A stretch of DNA of 64,000 bases from CAJCIY01 sp964245825 (GCA_964245825.1 CAXTNT010000007.1:1-64000); one strand, 5' to 3'; shown: positions 15,337 through 28,949, counted from the stretch's first letter. Numbers and translations are program-made. Notes: generated by a model from the letters alone, not told the origin.

Positions 15337-15648
15337 TCAGGCGCAGTCGCGGCACACGTCGCCCACCCGGCGACTGACGTGCACCACGAGGAAGCAGCGC
15401 GGGCAGGCGAACTCGTCGCGCTGGCGCGGCAGCACGACCGAGTGCTCCGGCTCCCGCTCGGCGTCCTCGGCACCGCCCGGGTCGGCGTCCTCGTCCTCGC
15501 CGTCGCGGGGCGCGGGGACGTGCGGTACCGGGACGAGGAGGCTTGCCAGCGCCGCGACCTCGTCAGTCCCGGCCTCCTCGTCCCGATCCCCGGTGTCCAC
15601 CGCACCCTTCACACCCGCCGAGATCGTCGCCGGCGTCGCACGCATCAA
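15337..15648 (-). CDS. DUF4193-type zinc-ribbon protein
   Basis: 103 residues. The first 75 are acidic and low in complexity, and the C-terminus is DEFACPRCFLVVHVSRR followed by VCRDCA, a CxxC...CxxC zinc ribbon. This is the end signature of the actinobacterial DUF4193 family, which is normally about 100 residues with the acidic region first. The function is unknown; the shape suggests an RNA-polymerase or ribosome-associated small regulator. It lies between the DUF664 gene and pruA. Confidence 0.8.
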   Translation of the reverse strand: MMRATPATISAGVKGAVDTGDRDEEAGTDEVAALASLLVPVPHVPAPRDGEDEDADPGGAEDAEREPEHSVVLPRQRDEFACPRCFLVVHVSRRVGDVCRDCA

Positions 15649-15718
15649 GGCGCCTGACGGGTGAGTCCCGGGCGGTCGGTGGCGAGCGGGTGAGCCGGCC
15701 CGGCGCCGCGTCCCGCGT

Positions 15719-17350
<1,632 letters not shown>

Positions 17351-17373
17351 GCCGCCGATCCTCGCAGGGACCG

Positions 17374-18105
17374 TCAGCGCCGGTAGTGCTGCACCCGGTG
17401 GGCCACGGTGGCCCCGATGCCGGCCGCCGACGCCTGCGAGGCCGAGCCCTCCTCGGCGAGCATCGACAGCACGCCGGCGCCCTCGGCTGCGGCGGTCCGC
17501 AGCCGCGCGAGGAGCAGCGCGGTGTGGATATCGCGCCGGCGCCACGCCGGCAGCACGGCCGCGTTGCCGCAGTAGACCATCCCGTCACGACAGAACGACA
17601 GGCCCGCGCCGACCGGACCGTCGGGCCCGAGCGCCACCGCCGCGCGCCACCCCGGCCGGCCGAGCGCCGCGCTCTGCGCGACCGCCACCGCGCCCTCCGC
17701 CGTCACGCCCGCGACCAGCGTCGCGTCCGTGGTCAGCTCGACGCGGATGCCACCGGGGAGCGAGCGCGGCGCGGGCAGGGCCTCGAGGCGCATCGTCATG
17801 CGTACCAGGCGTTCCGCAGCCTCAAATCGCGGGGGCAGCGCCGGCGCGCTCCACTCCGGCACCCGGATCAGCGGGTCGCGGGCGAGTCCGAGCAGGGCGA
17901 CGGCCCGGGCCAGGTCGGCCGCTTCGACCCGGGGTGCCAGCACCTGCACCTGGTTCAGGTACGTCGAGAACGGCGCCGAGGTCACGGCGAACGCGGTCAG
18001 ACCCGGCAGCTCGGTGACCCGCGCCCCGACCTCGGGCGGCTGCGCGGCCAGGAAGTCCGCCGTCGCGGCGGCGCTGGCCGTCTCCAGTGCCTCGGCCACG
18101 CTCAC
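17374..18105 (-). CDS. GNAT-family acetyltransferase
   Basis: 243 residues from GTG at 18105, overlapping the preceding stop (GTGA). The C-terminal half carries the GNAT core: a strand LGPDGPVGAGLSFCRDGMVYCGNAAVLPA, then WRRRDIHTALLLARL, corresponding to the acetyl-CoA pyrophosphate loop but lacking the full RxxGxG/A glycines. The N-terminal half (about 1-115) looks like a degenerate second GNAT-like fold. The substrate is unknown. It is coupled to the DUF6912 gene. Confidence 0.75.
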   Translation of the reverse strand: MSVAEALETASAAATADFLAAQPPEVGARVTELPGLTAFAVTSAPFSTYLNQVQVLAPRVEAADLARAVALLGLARDPLIRVPEWSAPALPPRFEAAERLVRMTMRLEALPAPRSLPGGIRVELTTDATLVAGVTAEGAVAVAQSAALGRPGWRAAVALGPDGPVGAGLSFCRDGMVYCGNAAVLPAWRRRDIHTALLLARLRTAAAEGAGVLSMLAEEGSASQASAAGIGATVAHRVQHYRR

Positions 18106-18557
18106 AGCTCGGCCAGCTCCTGGGTGGCGTACCAGAGCAGCTCGTGGTCCTCCGCGTCCCCGACGGCGAGCTCCGCGTCCTGCTCGCCGAGGTCGGCCGC
18201 GTCGATGACCGCCGCCGCGCGGCGGACCGCGTCGGCCGCCTCGGCGCCGTCGACCAGCCCGGCCGCGACCGCCCGCCACGGCAGGGCGGGTGTCCGGACC
18301 GCGCCCTCCTCCAGGTCGTCCCGGACCTCCGCGTCGGCGTCGACCGCGACCACCACGCGCCGCCCCTGGTCGGCCGCGAGCAGCCGCAGCGAGGCGCGCG
18401 CGGCGCGGGTGGTGGCCGCGTACGCCAGCTCCTCCTCGTCGCCGTCCAGCACCGCCCGTAGGCCGGGCGTGACGGCATAGCCGGTCGACGGCGGGAGCGC
18501 CCCGGCGGACCGCCAGGCCCTCAGCAGCGGCAGCGTCGCCGGCAGGAACACCCGCAC
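18102..18557 (-). CDS. DUF6912-like conserved actinobacterial protein
   Basis: 151 residues from GTG at 18557 (VRVFLPATLPLLRAW). The opening and the segments YAVTPGLRAVLDGDEEELAY and ARASLRLLAADQGRRVVVAVD are characteristic of a conserved actinobacterial family of unknown function. It is soluble and mixed alpha/beta. It starts four bases after the patatin-like gene and overlaps the GNAT gene, so it belongs to a four-gene run with lipid enzymes. Confidence 0.75.
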   Translation of the reverse strand: MRVFLPATLPLLRAWRSAGALPPSTGYAVTPGLRAVLDGDEEELAYAATTRAARASLRLLAADQGRRVVVAVDADAEVRDDLEEGAVRTPALPWRAVAAGLVDGAEAADAVRRAAAVIDAADLGEQDAELAVGDAEDHELLWYATQELAEL

Positions 18558-18561
18558 CGGC

Positions 18562-19518
18562 TCAGCCGGCGACGGCGACGTCGGCGGCCAGGGCCTGCCG
18601 GGTGGTGCGCAGCGCGGTCTGGAAGACCCGCTCACGTCGGGACGGGTCCATCAGGTTGGCGCCGATCGCCCGCAGGTCCTCGGGTCCGGGCGACAGCACG
18701 ACCACGTGCGTGCCGGTACGGCGCACCTTGGCGACCTCCCGGACGAGCCGGCGGGTGACGAGCCGGCGCACGTGCCGCTCGAGCCGGGCCGCGACCGACG
18801 TCGGCTCGTCGTAGGCGAACGACGTCATCGGGGACACCACGAAGACCGTGTCGAGCGCGAGCGGCAGCACCAGGTCCAGGGACGTCGGCGAGCACGCGCC
18901 GCCGTCCACGTAGCGACGGCCACCGATGGTCTGCGCCGCGAACCAGCCGGGGATCGCGCAGGACGCCATCACCGCCTGCGAGAGCCGGGCCTGCGGCGAC
19001 CCGGCCCGGCCGAAGGGCACGCGCCGCCCGGTGCCGTAGTCCATCGCGATGATCCACGTCCGGGGGTGGGAGGCCCAGCCGTCGTTGCCCGCGGGGGCGA
19101 GCGCGTCCACGACGGCGCCGAGCGGGGCGAGCGAGCCGCGCCCCTGCGGCAGCACCGAGGACAGCGCGGCCATCGGCGTCATCGACCAGGGGCGGAGGGT
19201 GGCGTTGACCAGCAGCCCGGCACTGCCCAGCCGCAGCCGGGGCAGCGGCGGGAGCGATCCGCCGCCGTCGCTGTCGTAGTCGTACTCGACGACGGGGTCG
19301 CCCTCGGCAGGCGTCCCGGCCTGGTGGTTGGCGAGGGTCGACACCGCCAGGCCGCAGCCGAGGGAGGCGGCCAGCACGGACCCGGCCGAGGTGCCGATCA
19401 GCACGTCCGCGGTGCGCAGGTCCCGTCCGGTCGCCGCCTCCAGCGCCGACAGCGCCCCGATGCTCCAGGCGGCCCCGAGCACCCCGCCGGCCCCCAGCAC
19501 CACGCCGGTGCTCGTCAT
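18562..19518 (-). CDS. Patatin-like phospholipase
   Basis: 318 residues. The oxyanion loop GAGGVLG is at 9-15, the nucleophile elbow is GTSAG (42-46, S44), and the catalytic Asp is D205 in RYVDGG, giving the complete Ser-Asp dyad. A variable lid region lies between residues 60 and 130. It likely hydrolyses acyl esters of phospholipids or neutral lipids. The ATG overlaps the stop of the wax ester synthase/DGAT gene, so the two are translated together. An esterase paired with a storage-lipid synthase suggests lipid turnover. Confidence 0.9.
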   Translation of the reverse strand: MTSTGVVLGAGGVLGAAWSIGALSALEAATGRDLRTADVLIGTSAGSVLAASLGCGLAVSTLANHQAGTPAEGDPVVEYDYDSDGGGSLPPLPRLRLGSAGLLVNATLRPWSMTPMAALSSVLPQGRGSLAPLGAVVDALAPAGNDGWASHPRTWIIAMDYGTGRRVPFGRAGSPQARLSQAVMASCAIPGWFAAQTIGGRRYVDGGACSPTSLDLVLPLALDTVFVVSPMTSFAYDEPTSVAARLERHVRRLVTRRLVREVAKVRRTGTHVVVLSPGPEDLRAIGANLMDPSRRERVFQTALRTTRQALAADVAVAG

Positions 19519-20918
19519 CGCCCGCCGCCCGCAGCCTCGACCAGCTCGTCGAGCGACTCGCCGATCAGCTGCGCCAGGACGTCGACGTCGGGCATCGCGT
19601 CCCGGTCGGCGTTCAGCCCGTAGAACACGCCGCCGTTGTACGAGGTGAGCCCGATGCAGACGGCCTGGTTCTTGGCCAGCGGGACCACCGGGTAGACCGA
19701 CAGCATCTCCGCGCCCGCGGCGTACAGGGGGAACTGGGGGCCGGGGACATTGGTGACGACCAGGTTGAAGAGCCTGCGGCTCAGGGTCGAGGACAGCCGG
19801 GCGCCCAGGGCGTGCAGCGTCGGCGGGGCGAACCCGGAGATCGCGACGATCGCGTCGGCACCCATGCTCTGGTTGCTCTCCTTCACCCCGCTCATCGCGT
19901 ACGAGACCTGGTGCAGCCGCACCAGCGGATCGGGCTCCCCCACCGGCAGGTCCACGAAGTACGACGAGACGCGGTTGCCGCCGTCGCCCACCGCGCCGGT
20001 TGGTCGGACGCTGACCGGCACCATCGCCCGCAGGCTCGTGGCGACGGTGACCGGCTCGCCCCTGGTGAGCAGCCAGGCGCGCAGGGCGCCGGCCACGGTG
20101 GCGAGCACGACGTCGTTGACCGTCCCGCCGTGGGCCTTGCGCACGAGCTTGTAGTCGTCGAGGTCGGTCGCGCACATGCCGTACCGGCGCTGGGCCCCGA
20201 TCGCGACGCCCAGCGGCGACACGGGTGCGCTGCGCAGGCCGACCCGGGCGGCGGACAGCAGCCCGCCGGCGGCGGTGAGGACCCGGCCGGAGAGCGCCTG
20301 GACGTCGACCAAGCCGGTACGCACGGTGTCGGCGGCGGCCAGCGGGCGCCGCACCAGGTCGGCGAGGGCGCCGGCCACGAGCTCGACGCGGTGCGGCTCG
20401 CGGGCCGGGTTCCAGTCGCCTGTGGGCGTCTCCCGCGGCTCCGGCGTGGTGTCGAGGATCAGCGCACCGATGTCCAGCGCACTGCGGCCGTCGACCATCG
20501 CGTGGTGGGTCTTGGTCACGAGCGCGACCCGGCCGTCTTCGAGCCCCTCGACCAGGTACATCTCCCACAGCGGCCGGTTGCGGTCCAGTGGCCGCGACAT
20601 GAGCCGCCCGACGAGGTCGCGCAGCTGCGCGTCGCTGCCGGGTCGGGGCAGCCCCGAGCGGCGGACGTGGAAGGTGACGTCGAAGTCCGCGTCGTCGACC
20701 CACACGGGGTTGCCCAGGTGGCCCGGAACCCAGCGGACCTTCTGGCGGTAGCGCGGGAAGAGCGTGATCCGCTCCTCGATCAGCTCGACCACCCGGTCGT
20801 AATCGACAGGCGCGTCCGGCGGCGGCTGGAAGATCGCGACGCCGCCGACGTGCATGGGCGTGGTGGGCTGCTCGAGGTAGAGGAAGCTGACGTCGAGGGG
20901 TGACAGGCGCTCAGCCAT
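19515..20918 (-). CDS. Wax ester synthase/diacylglycerol acyltransferase (WS/DGAT)
   Basis: 467 residues. The acyltransferase motif HHxxxDG is intact as HHAMVDG (138-144), and the conserved PLW is at 116-118. The N-terminus LSPLDVSFLYLEQPTTPMHVG is typical of the family, and the C-terminal NVPGPQFPLYAAGA is the WES_acyltransf signature. It transfers acyl-CoA to diacylglycerol or fatty alcohols, forming storage triacylglycerol or wax at the membrane. It heads the run ending in GNAT. Confidence 0.93.
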   Translation of the reverse strand: MAERLSPLDVSFLYLEQPTTPMHVGGVAIFQPPPDAPVDYDRVVELIEERITLFPRYRQKVRWVPGHLGNPVWVDDADFDVTFHVRRSGLPRPGSDAQLRDLVGRLMSRPLDRNRPLWEMYLVEGLEDGRVALVTKTHHAMVDGRSALDIGALILDTTPEPRETPTGDWNPAREPHRVELVAGALADLVRRPLAAADTVRTGLVDVQALSGRVLTAAGGLLSAARVGLRSAPVSPLGVAIGAQRRYGMCATDLDDYKLVRKAHGGTVNDVVLATVAGALRAWLLTRGEPVTVATSLRAMVPVSVRPTGAVGDGGNRVSSYFVDLPVGEPDPLVRLHQVSYAMSGVKESNQSMGADAIVAISGFAPPTLHALGARLSSTLSRRLFNLVVTNVPGPQFPLYAAGAEMLSVYPVVPLAKNQAVCIGLTSYNGGVFYGLNADRDAMPDVDVLAQLIGESLDELVEAAGGGR

Positions 20919-20978
20919 CGCGGCGTCCCTCCTGGCCCGCCGCGGCCCTGCGGCTCCCGCGCACCCGCGCAGGAGGGG

Positions 20979-22337
20979 TCATGGTGTCACGCGCACCTCC
21001 GCTATGGGGGTCCCCGCGCCTGCCCACCGGCGGCGTCGTCGCGCGTGCGGCGCGGGCTTGCCGCAGACCTCGCCCGCAAGAGCGATGACCGCCTGCCGGT
21101 ACGCCGACGACGGGGCAGACTCGGCGAGCAACCGGCCCGCCGCGAGCGCCGCGTCGACTGCTGCGCGGTCCTCCGGCAGCAGGACCGGATCGCGGACGCC
21201 GGCAAACCGCTCCAGGGCGGTCCGGACCTCCTGGTGCGGATCGCCGCCGACCGGACCGCGGCGCACCCGGTTCACCACCACCCGGTGCCGGGCAGCGGGC
21301 GCGATCGCGGCCAGCTCGGGGAGGGCTCGGACCAGCCGACTGAGCGACACCGGGTCGGCGCCGCCGACCGCGAGCACGACGTCCGCGGCGCCCAACGCCG
21401 CGAGGCTCGCGCCGTTGCGGCGCGGAGCCACCGAGTCGTAGCTGAGCTCTTCGTCGCTCTCCAGACAGAAGCCGCAGTCGACCACCACCAGCGGCGCGAG
21501 CCGGCGGCCCAGCGCGAGCACCTGCTCGAGGGCAGTGGCCCGCAGCTCGGGCCAACGGTCTGCGCGGGCCATGCCGGTGAGGACGCGCATCGTGCCGGCC
21601 CCGACCGCGACGGCGCGGGCGGCAGCGGCCAAGGCGGGTACGTCGAGGGTGCCCAGCGTGGCTGCACGCGCCGCGGTCAGCAGACCGGGGGCCTCGTCCA
21701 GCAGGCCCAGCACCTGGGCGACCGCACCGCCGTACGTGTCCGCGTCCACCAACAGCGTGGGGAAGCCGAGCAACGTGGCCTCCGCCGCGAGCGTGGTGGC
21801 CAGCAGCGTGCGCCCCGGGGCGCCGGTGGGGCCCCACACCGCGACGACGCGCCCCCCGTACTCGGCCGGGCCGCTCCCAGGCGGCTGGCGCGGTTCCTCG
21901 AGTCCGGCAGCCCGGAGCAGCTCCAGCGCCCGCGCGGGGTCGGCCAGCTCCATCGCCAGGCCGACGGCGGGGGCGCGTCGAACCTCGCTCGCGGCCTGCG
22001 CCAACGCGGCCGCGATCGTCGAGGCCGGCGCGTCGAAGGGCAGCACCGACGTCGCGCCCAGACCGCGGAGCCGGCGTTCGGCCGCCTCGTCGCCGGCCAG
22101 GGCCACCACCCCCACGCCGGCCGAGGCAAGCCGGGCCAGCACCGCCGCGTCGAGCCGGCGCAGGTCGGCCGACACGAGGGCCGCGGCGGCCGTGCCGGCG
22201 GTTGCGGCGGCCACCAGCTCGGCGACGTCGACGCAGCGGCGTACGACCGTTACCGCCGCCGACGGGTGGTCGAAAGCCGCGACGAGCGGCGCCTCCACCG
22301 CCGCGTCGCCGAGCGCGGTGAGGACGAGCGTGGTCAC
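20979..22337 (-). CDS. CpaE/TadZ-like pilus localisation ATPase
   Basis: 452 residues from GTG at 22337, overlapping the cpaB stop. The N-terminal 120 residues resemble a receiver-like atypical domain, and the C-terminal half is a MinD/ParA-type ATPase. The P-loop is GPTGAPGRT (169-177): the invariant Lys is replaced by Arg (R176), while the following LLVDADTYGGAVAQ keeps the switch Asp. CpaE/TadZ positions the Tad machine at the pole. It ends in a basic tail. Its partners TadA, TadB and TadC lie 7-11 kb away in the window. Confidence 0.85.
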   Translation of the reverse strand: MTTLVLTALGDAAVEAPLVAAFDHPSAAVTVVRRCVDVAELVAAATAGTAAAALVSADLRRLDAAVLARLASAGVGVVALAGDEAAERRLRGLGATSVLPFDAPASTIAAALAQAASEVRRAPAVGLAMELADPARALELLRAAGLEEPRQPPGSGPAEYGGRVVAVWGPTGAPGRTLLATTLAAEATLLGFPTLLVDADTYGGAVAQVLGLLDEAPGLLTAARAATLGTLDVPALAAAARAVAVGAGTMRVLTGMARADRWPELRATALEQVLALGRRLAPLVVVDCGFCLESDEELSYDSVAPRRNGASLAALGAADVVLAVGGADPVSLSRLVRALPELAAIAPAARHRVVVNRVRRGPVGGDPHQEVRTALERFAGVRDPVLLPEDRAAVDAALAAGRLLAESAPSSAYRQAVIALAGEVCGKPAPHARRRRRWAGAGTPIAEVRVTP

Positions 22338-23065
22338 GAGCCGGTGCGGGCGACCGGGTCGGGTACGGGTGCCGCCCCGACGTCGCCCGCGTCGTCGCCC
22401 GCCGGCTGTTGCAGGACCACGTCGAGGCTGGCCGTCTCCGAGGCGCGGACGAGCAGCCCGGTCTCGGCGACCGGCACCTGCAGCCGCACCGTGACGGTGC
22501 CGGCGCTGCCGCTGTCGCCGCCCCCGACGTACTCGACCCCGCGCAGGACCGCGACTGTCGAGCCCGCCCGCGACCCGGCGGTCTTGGTCGTGGCGAACAC
22601 ATCGACGCGGTCGCCGGCGGCCAATGGCGGCAGCCGGGCGGGGTCGACGGGGAAGGACACCTCGCGGGTGGGTGCAGGCGCGGCGCTCGACCCGACCGCA
22701 GACCGAGGGAGCAGGTCGCCGCTCGCCACCGCGGTGAGGATCGGATGCCCACGCAGACCGGCCAGGTCCGCGGCGGGCCAGTAGGCCTGAACCGCGCCGC
22801 CGAGCCGTACCTGCGCGACGGCGAGATCGCCGGGGGCGACGGTGTGCCCCGCGACGAGGGGATGCGCGGCGACGAGGACCGGGCTGGTGTGGCCGTCGGT
22901 CGCCAGCAGCCGAGCGCCGAGCAGCACCGCGACCAGGACCAGCACGACGCCGACCACGAGCCGTCGGTCCCGCCAGCGGGGCGGGGCGACCCGGCGGGCG
23001 GTCGGCGTCTGGGAGCGGCCGGCGCCGGCGAGGTCTGCCTCGCGCCGCGCATCGGTCACGGTCAT
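22334..23065 (-). CDS. CpaB/RcpC-like pilus assembly protein (SAF domain)
   Basis: 243 residues from ATG at 23065. A cytoplasmic basic N-terminus is followed by one membrane helix (LVVGVVLVLVAVLLGARLLA, about 36-55). Then comes a SAF-domain pattern (HPLVAGHTVAPGDLAVAQVR, HPILTAVASGDLLPRSAV) and an RcpC-type region with DRVDVFATT. The family forms a periplasmic or wall-side ring or channel of the Flp pilus. It is coupled to the CpaE-like gene. A stretch near the end (LRVPVAETG-like) lies just before the low-complexity C-terminus. Confidence 0.85.
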   Translation of the reverse strand: MTVTDARREADLAGAGRSQTPTARRVAPPRWRDRRLVVGVVLVLVAVLLGARLLATDGHTSPVLVAAHPLVAGHTVAPGDLAVAQVRLGGAVQAYWPAADLAGLRGHPILTAVASGDLLPRSAVGSSAAPAPTREVSFPVDPARLPPLAAGDRVDVFATTKTAGSRAGSTVAVLRGVEYVGGGDSGSAGTVTVRLQVPVAETGLLVRASETASLDVVLQQPAGDDAGDVGAAPVPDPVARTGS

Positions 23066-23201
23066 GGCCAGCCCCCTCGTCCGATTCCGCCTGTCCCTGG
23101 GGAGCGTACGGGCCGACAGCAGATGTGGCATCCCGCATTTACCTGCACAGCACGGCCGCCAACTGCGGCAAACGGGTGTATCTCGTGCCAGGATCGGCGT
23201 C

Positions 23202-23471
23202 GTGACCGAGAAGCGCTTCCTGCAGCTCCCCGATGTCGCCGACACGCTCGACATCAGCATGAGCCAGATCTACGCACTCGTCCGCCGCGGCGACCTGCGG
23301 GCGATCAAGATCGGGGGCCGCGGCAGCTGGCGGGTCGAGGTCACCGAACTGGAGGACTACATCCGCCGCTGCTACGCGGAGACCGACGCCGCCGTGGCGG
23401 CCGGCGGGGTGGACCCCGACCGGACCGGTCTCACCGCCCGGACCCCGGCCGACGGCGCCGATCCGCGCTGA
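23202..23471 (+). CDS. AlpA/excisionase-type helix-turn-helix protein
   Basis: 89 residues from GTG at 23202. The winged HTH RFLQLPDVADTLDISMSQIY is followed by ALVRRGDLRAIKIGGRGSWR, a MerR-like excisionase fold common as a small conserved regulator in actinobacteria. The C-terminal 30 residues are unstructured. It is divergent from cpaB with 136 bases between, so it could control the second Tad cluster or its own transcription. No integrase is nearby, so a role in phage excision is unlikely. Confidence 0.85.
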   Translation: MTEKRFLQLPDVADTLDISMSQIYALVRRGDLRAIKIGGRGSWRVEVTELEDYIRRCYAETDAAVAAGGVDPDRTGLTARTPADGADPR

Positions 23472-23482
23472 GCGCTGGGCGG

Positions 23483-24031
23483 TCAGTTTCGCCGCAGGCC
23501 GAGCAGCGCGGCGAGCCGGACCGTCCGCACCACCCGGACCACCTCGGTCCGGCGGGGCTCGTCGAGGGGGTGCACCGCCACGTCGAGGTGGTCGGCCCCC
23601 ACCCGGTCGACCGTGCCGGCCACGCTCATCCCGCCCCGTACCAGCAAGGTCACCGGCGCGCGGTCCCGGGCGATCCCGCGCAGCGCGGCGCGCAGACCCA
23701 GCCGGGCCCACACCTGCCCGGGCGACGTCACGTCTGCCGTGCGCCCGAGCCCGGTCAGCCAGGTCGCGGCCGCCAGCGGCAGCAGGACCTCGCCGGCGTC
23801 GTCGCCCAGCAGCAGCCAGTCGGGTCCCACTCCCGTGAGCACACCCCGCTGTGGGTCGCCGCCGTCGACCCCCACGACGACGGCACGACCCGCCGACGCG
23901 CGCAGGCGGTGAGTCAGCTCGATCGAACCCTGCTCGTGCCTCGTCCGCTCCTCGACCTCGGCGGCCAGCTCGGCGTCGCCCGCCGCGGCGAGCTGAGCCT
24001 CGAGGTCACCGAACAGCACGTCCCAGCGCAT
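23483..24031 (-). CDS. Conserved actinobacterial protein of unknown function
   Basis: 182 residues from ATG at 24031 (MRWDVLFGDLEAQL). An N-terminal helical part is rich in Glu and Ala (DAELAAEVEERTRHEQGS). Beta-strand repeats follow, such as VVVGVDGGDPQRGVLTGVG and LVRGGMSVAGTVDRVGADHL, which look like two small SH3/Sm-like barrels. I do not recognise a named domain. It is convergent with the HTH gene and divergent from the LysM gene. Confidence 0.75.
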   Translation of the reverse strand: MRWDVLFGDLEAQLAAAGDAELAAEVEERTRHEQGSIELTHRLRASAGRAVVVGVDGGDPQRGVLTGVGPDWLLLGDDAGEVLLPLAAATWLTGLGRTADVTSPGQVWARLGLRAALRGIARDRAPVTLLVRGGMSVAGTVDRVGADHLDVAVHPLDEPRRTEVVRVVRTVRLAALLGLRRN

Positions 24032-24071
24032 GCCCGCTCCCTCGCGTCGTCGTCCGGGCAGCGTAGCGACC

Positions 24072-24100
24072 TTGACCACGAACGGATGTCAGTGTACGAA
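24072..24100 (+). promoter_or_regulatory. Sigma-70-type promoter for the LysM gene
   Basis: TTGACC at 24072 and TACGAA at 24095 are separated by 17 bases, giving a good -35/-10 pair. Transcription would start near 24107, about 30 bases before the ATG at 24136. The stretch is AT-richer than its surroundings. Confidence 0.55.
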
Positions 24101-24135
24101 TGCAAACGACATCAAACAACGGCTAATGAGGTCCT

Positions 24136-24927
24136 ATGGCAGTTGATGGCACTGAGGTGGTGAGCCCGGCGACCCGGGCGCTCGCGGCCGCCCTCGGGTT
24201 GGCCGGGACAACAGCGTTGCTCCTCGCGCTCGCCCCGCCGACGTCGTTGGTGGGCCAGGTGCAGGCCGGGCTCACGGCTCGCGACGACGGCACGGGCCTG
24301 CTGACCGCGGTCCTCGCGTCGGCAGCCTGGGCCCTGCTGCTGTGGATCGCCACGGCGGTGGCGGCCACCGTCGCCGCGCGAATGCCGGGGCTGGGCGGGC
24401 GCCTGGGCGGCGCGGTTGCGCAGCGCATCTCGCCCGGCGTGGTACGCCGAGTCGTCGGCGGGAGCGCCGCGGTCGGGCTGGCACTCGGCCCGGTGCTCGT
24501 CCCGGTCGCAGCATCCGCCGGCGGCCGGGCCTGCGCACCGTTCGCCACGACCACGACGGCGTTGCCGTCGTTGGACCGGCCGCTGGCGCCGCCGTGCCCC
24601 GCCGGCCCCGCCCCTGCGGCCAGGCCCGTCGCGGTGCCGTCGCCTCCCGGTCCCGCCGCGACGGCCCGCAGTCACCGGGTGGTGCCGGGCGACACGCTCT
24701 GGGGGCTCGCCCGGACGGAGCTGCGCGCTGCCGGCGCGCCGACCACCGTGGCGGCCGTCGCCGCCCGCTGGCCGGCCTGGTGGCGGGCCAACCGCGCCGA
24801 GATCGGGCCTGACCCGGGGCTGCTCCGCCCGGGCACGGCACTGCACCCGCCGTCCACGCCGCCGGCCTGGTCCCGACTTGCGCCGCCCCCCGTCCGACCA
24901 CCGCGCATCCACCGAGGAGTGACATGA
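24136..24927 (+). CDS. LysM-domain membrane protein
   Basis: 263 residues. Two or three hydrophobic helices lie in the first 125 residues (ALAAALGLAGTTALLLALA, LLTAVLASAAWALLLWIATAV, GSAAVGLALGPVLVPVAAS). A Pro-rich linker leads to a C-terminal LysM domain (HRVVPGDTLWGLARTELR ... LLRPGTALHPP). LysM binds peptidoglycan GlcNAc chains, so the protein may link membrane and wall. It overlaps the DUF6459 gene by four bases. A WW-rich insert (RWPAWWRANR) inside the LysM is longer than usual. Confidence 0.8.
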   Translation: MAVDGTEVVSPATRALAAALGLAGTTALLLALAPPTSLVGQVQAGLTARDDGTGLLTAVLASAAWALLLWIATAVAATVAARMPGLGGRLGGAVAQRISPGVVRRVVGGSAAVGLALGPVLVPVAASAGGRACAPFATTTTALPSLDRPLAPPCPAGPAPAARPVAVPSPPGPAATARSHRVVPGDTLWGLARTELRAAGAPTTVAAVAARWPAWWRANRAEIGPDPGLLRPGTALHPPSTPPAWSRLAPPPVRPPRIHRGVT

Positions 24928-25529
24928 CCGCCGTCGCCGACCTGCCGGTTCCGGCCCGTCCCTCGCCCACGGTCGGGCCGCGCCTGCTGCGAGCGGTCCG
25001 CACCGACCCGCCCTACGAGGACGAGCTCGCCGACACCACCGAAGCGGGCGTGCTGGTGCCACTGGCCCTGACCCTGCGGCGGGCCGTGGGGGCCGAGGTC
25101 GACCTGCCCGAGTTCGCCGCCGCCACTGCGGAAGCGGCCGACCCCGGCGCGGTGCGCGCGGTCGAGGCCGACCTGCGGCGGCTCTTCGGTCGGCAGCGGA
25201 CGCCACGCGCTCAGCTGCCGGCACCGGGACCGCGCGCGGCGGCCGCCGTCCGGCTGCTGCTCGAGGTGCTCACCGGGGACCGGCCCACCCGCCAGGTGGC
25301 GGGCTGGGTCTCGCCCCGCGTACTGGCGGGACTCGAGGACCGGTCACCGGACCAGCACCGCACCCTGCCGCGCCGACCGGTGCTGCACAGCCTGCGGGTG
25401 ACCGAGCCCGCCGACGGCATCGCCGAGGTCAGCGCCGTGGTCATCTGCGGCGACCGGCATCGGGCGGTGGCCCTGCGGCTCGACGGTGTCGACGGCCGGT
25501 GGATGGTGACCGCCCTGCACGTCGGCTGA
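24924..25529 (+). CDS. DUF6459-like (Rv3231c-neighbourhood type) protein
   Basis: 201 residues. The C-terminal 70 residues (VLHSLRVTEPADGIAEVSAV, VALRLDGVDGRWMVTALHVG) match the conserved actinobacterial DUF6459 family, found beside secA in many genomes. The N-terminal half is acidic and helical. The function is unknown. It is co-transcribed with the LysM protein through an ATGA overlap and converges on secA with an 11-base gap, so it may act at the membrane with the Sec or wall machinery, though this is only positional. Confidence 0.75.
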   Translation: MTAVADLPVPARPSPTVGPRLLRAVRTDPPYEDELADTTEAGVLVPLALTLRRAVGAEVDLPEFAAATAEAADPGAVRAVEADLRRLFGRQRTPRAQLPAPGPRAAAAVRLLLEVLTGDRPTRQVAGWVSPRVLAGLEDRSPDQHRTLPRRPVLHSLRVTEPADGIAEVSAVVICGDRHRAVALRLDGVDGRWMVTALHVG

Positions 25530-25540
25530 GCCGAGCCGGG

Positions 25541-28798
<3,258 letters not shown>

Positions 28799-28949
28799 GC
28801 TCGCGTGCGCTCCCTTGCCTCTGTGGCGTTCTCTCACGACGCGCGCCGGTACGCGGACGCCCGGGCAGCCGTCCCATCGTAGGTGGCGGCGCGGACCGCC
28901 GGCCCGAATGTGCGTGCGCCCGCGGGCTGCGGCGGCGAGGATCGGCGCC

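Noticed and set aside
15163..15348. 18-bp direct repeat at 15163-15180 and 15331-15348
   Set aside because: One copy is coding in the DUF664 gene and the other covers the DUF4193 stop; a GC-rich 18-mer match in 64 kb can be chance, and no mobile feature is nearby.
23202..23471. Excisionase-like HTH as sign of a prophage or integrative element
   Set aside because: No integrase, att repeats or cargo; small AlpA-like proteins are common core regulators in actinobacteria.
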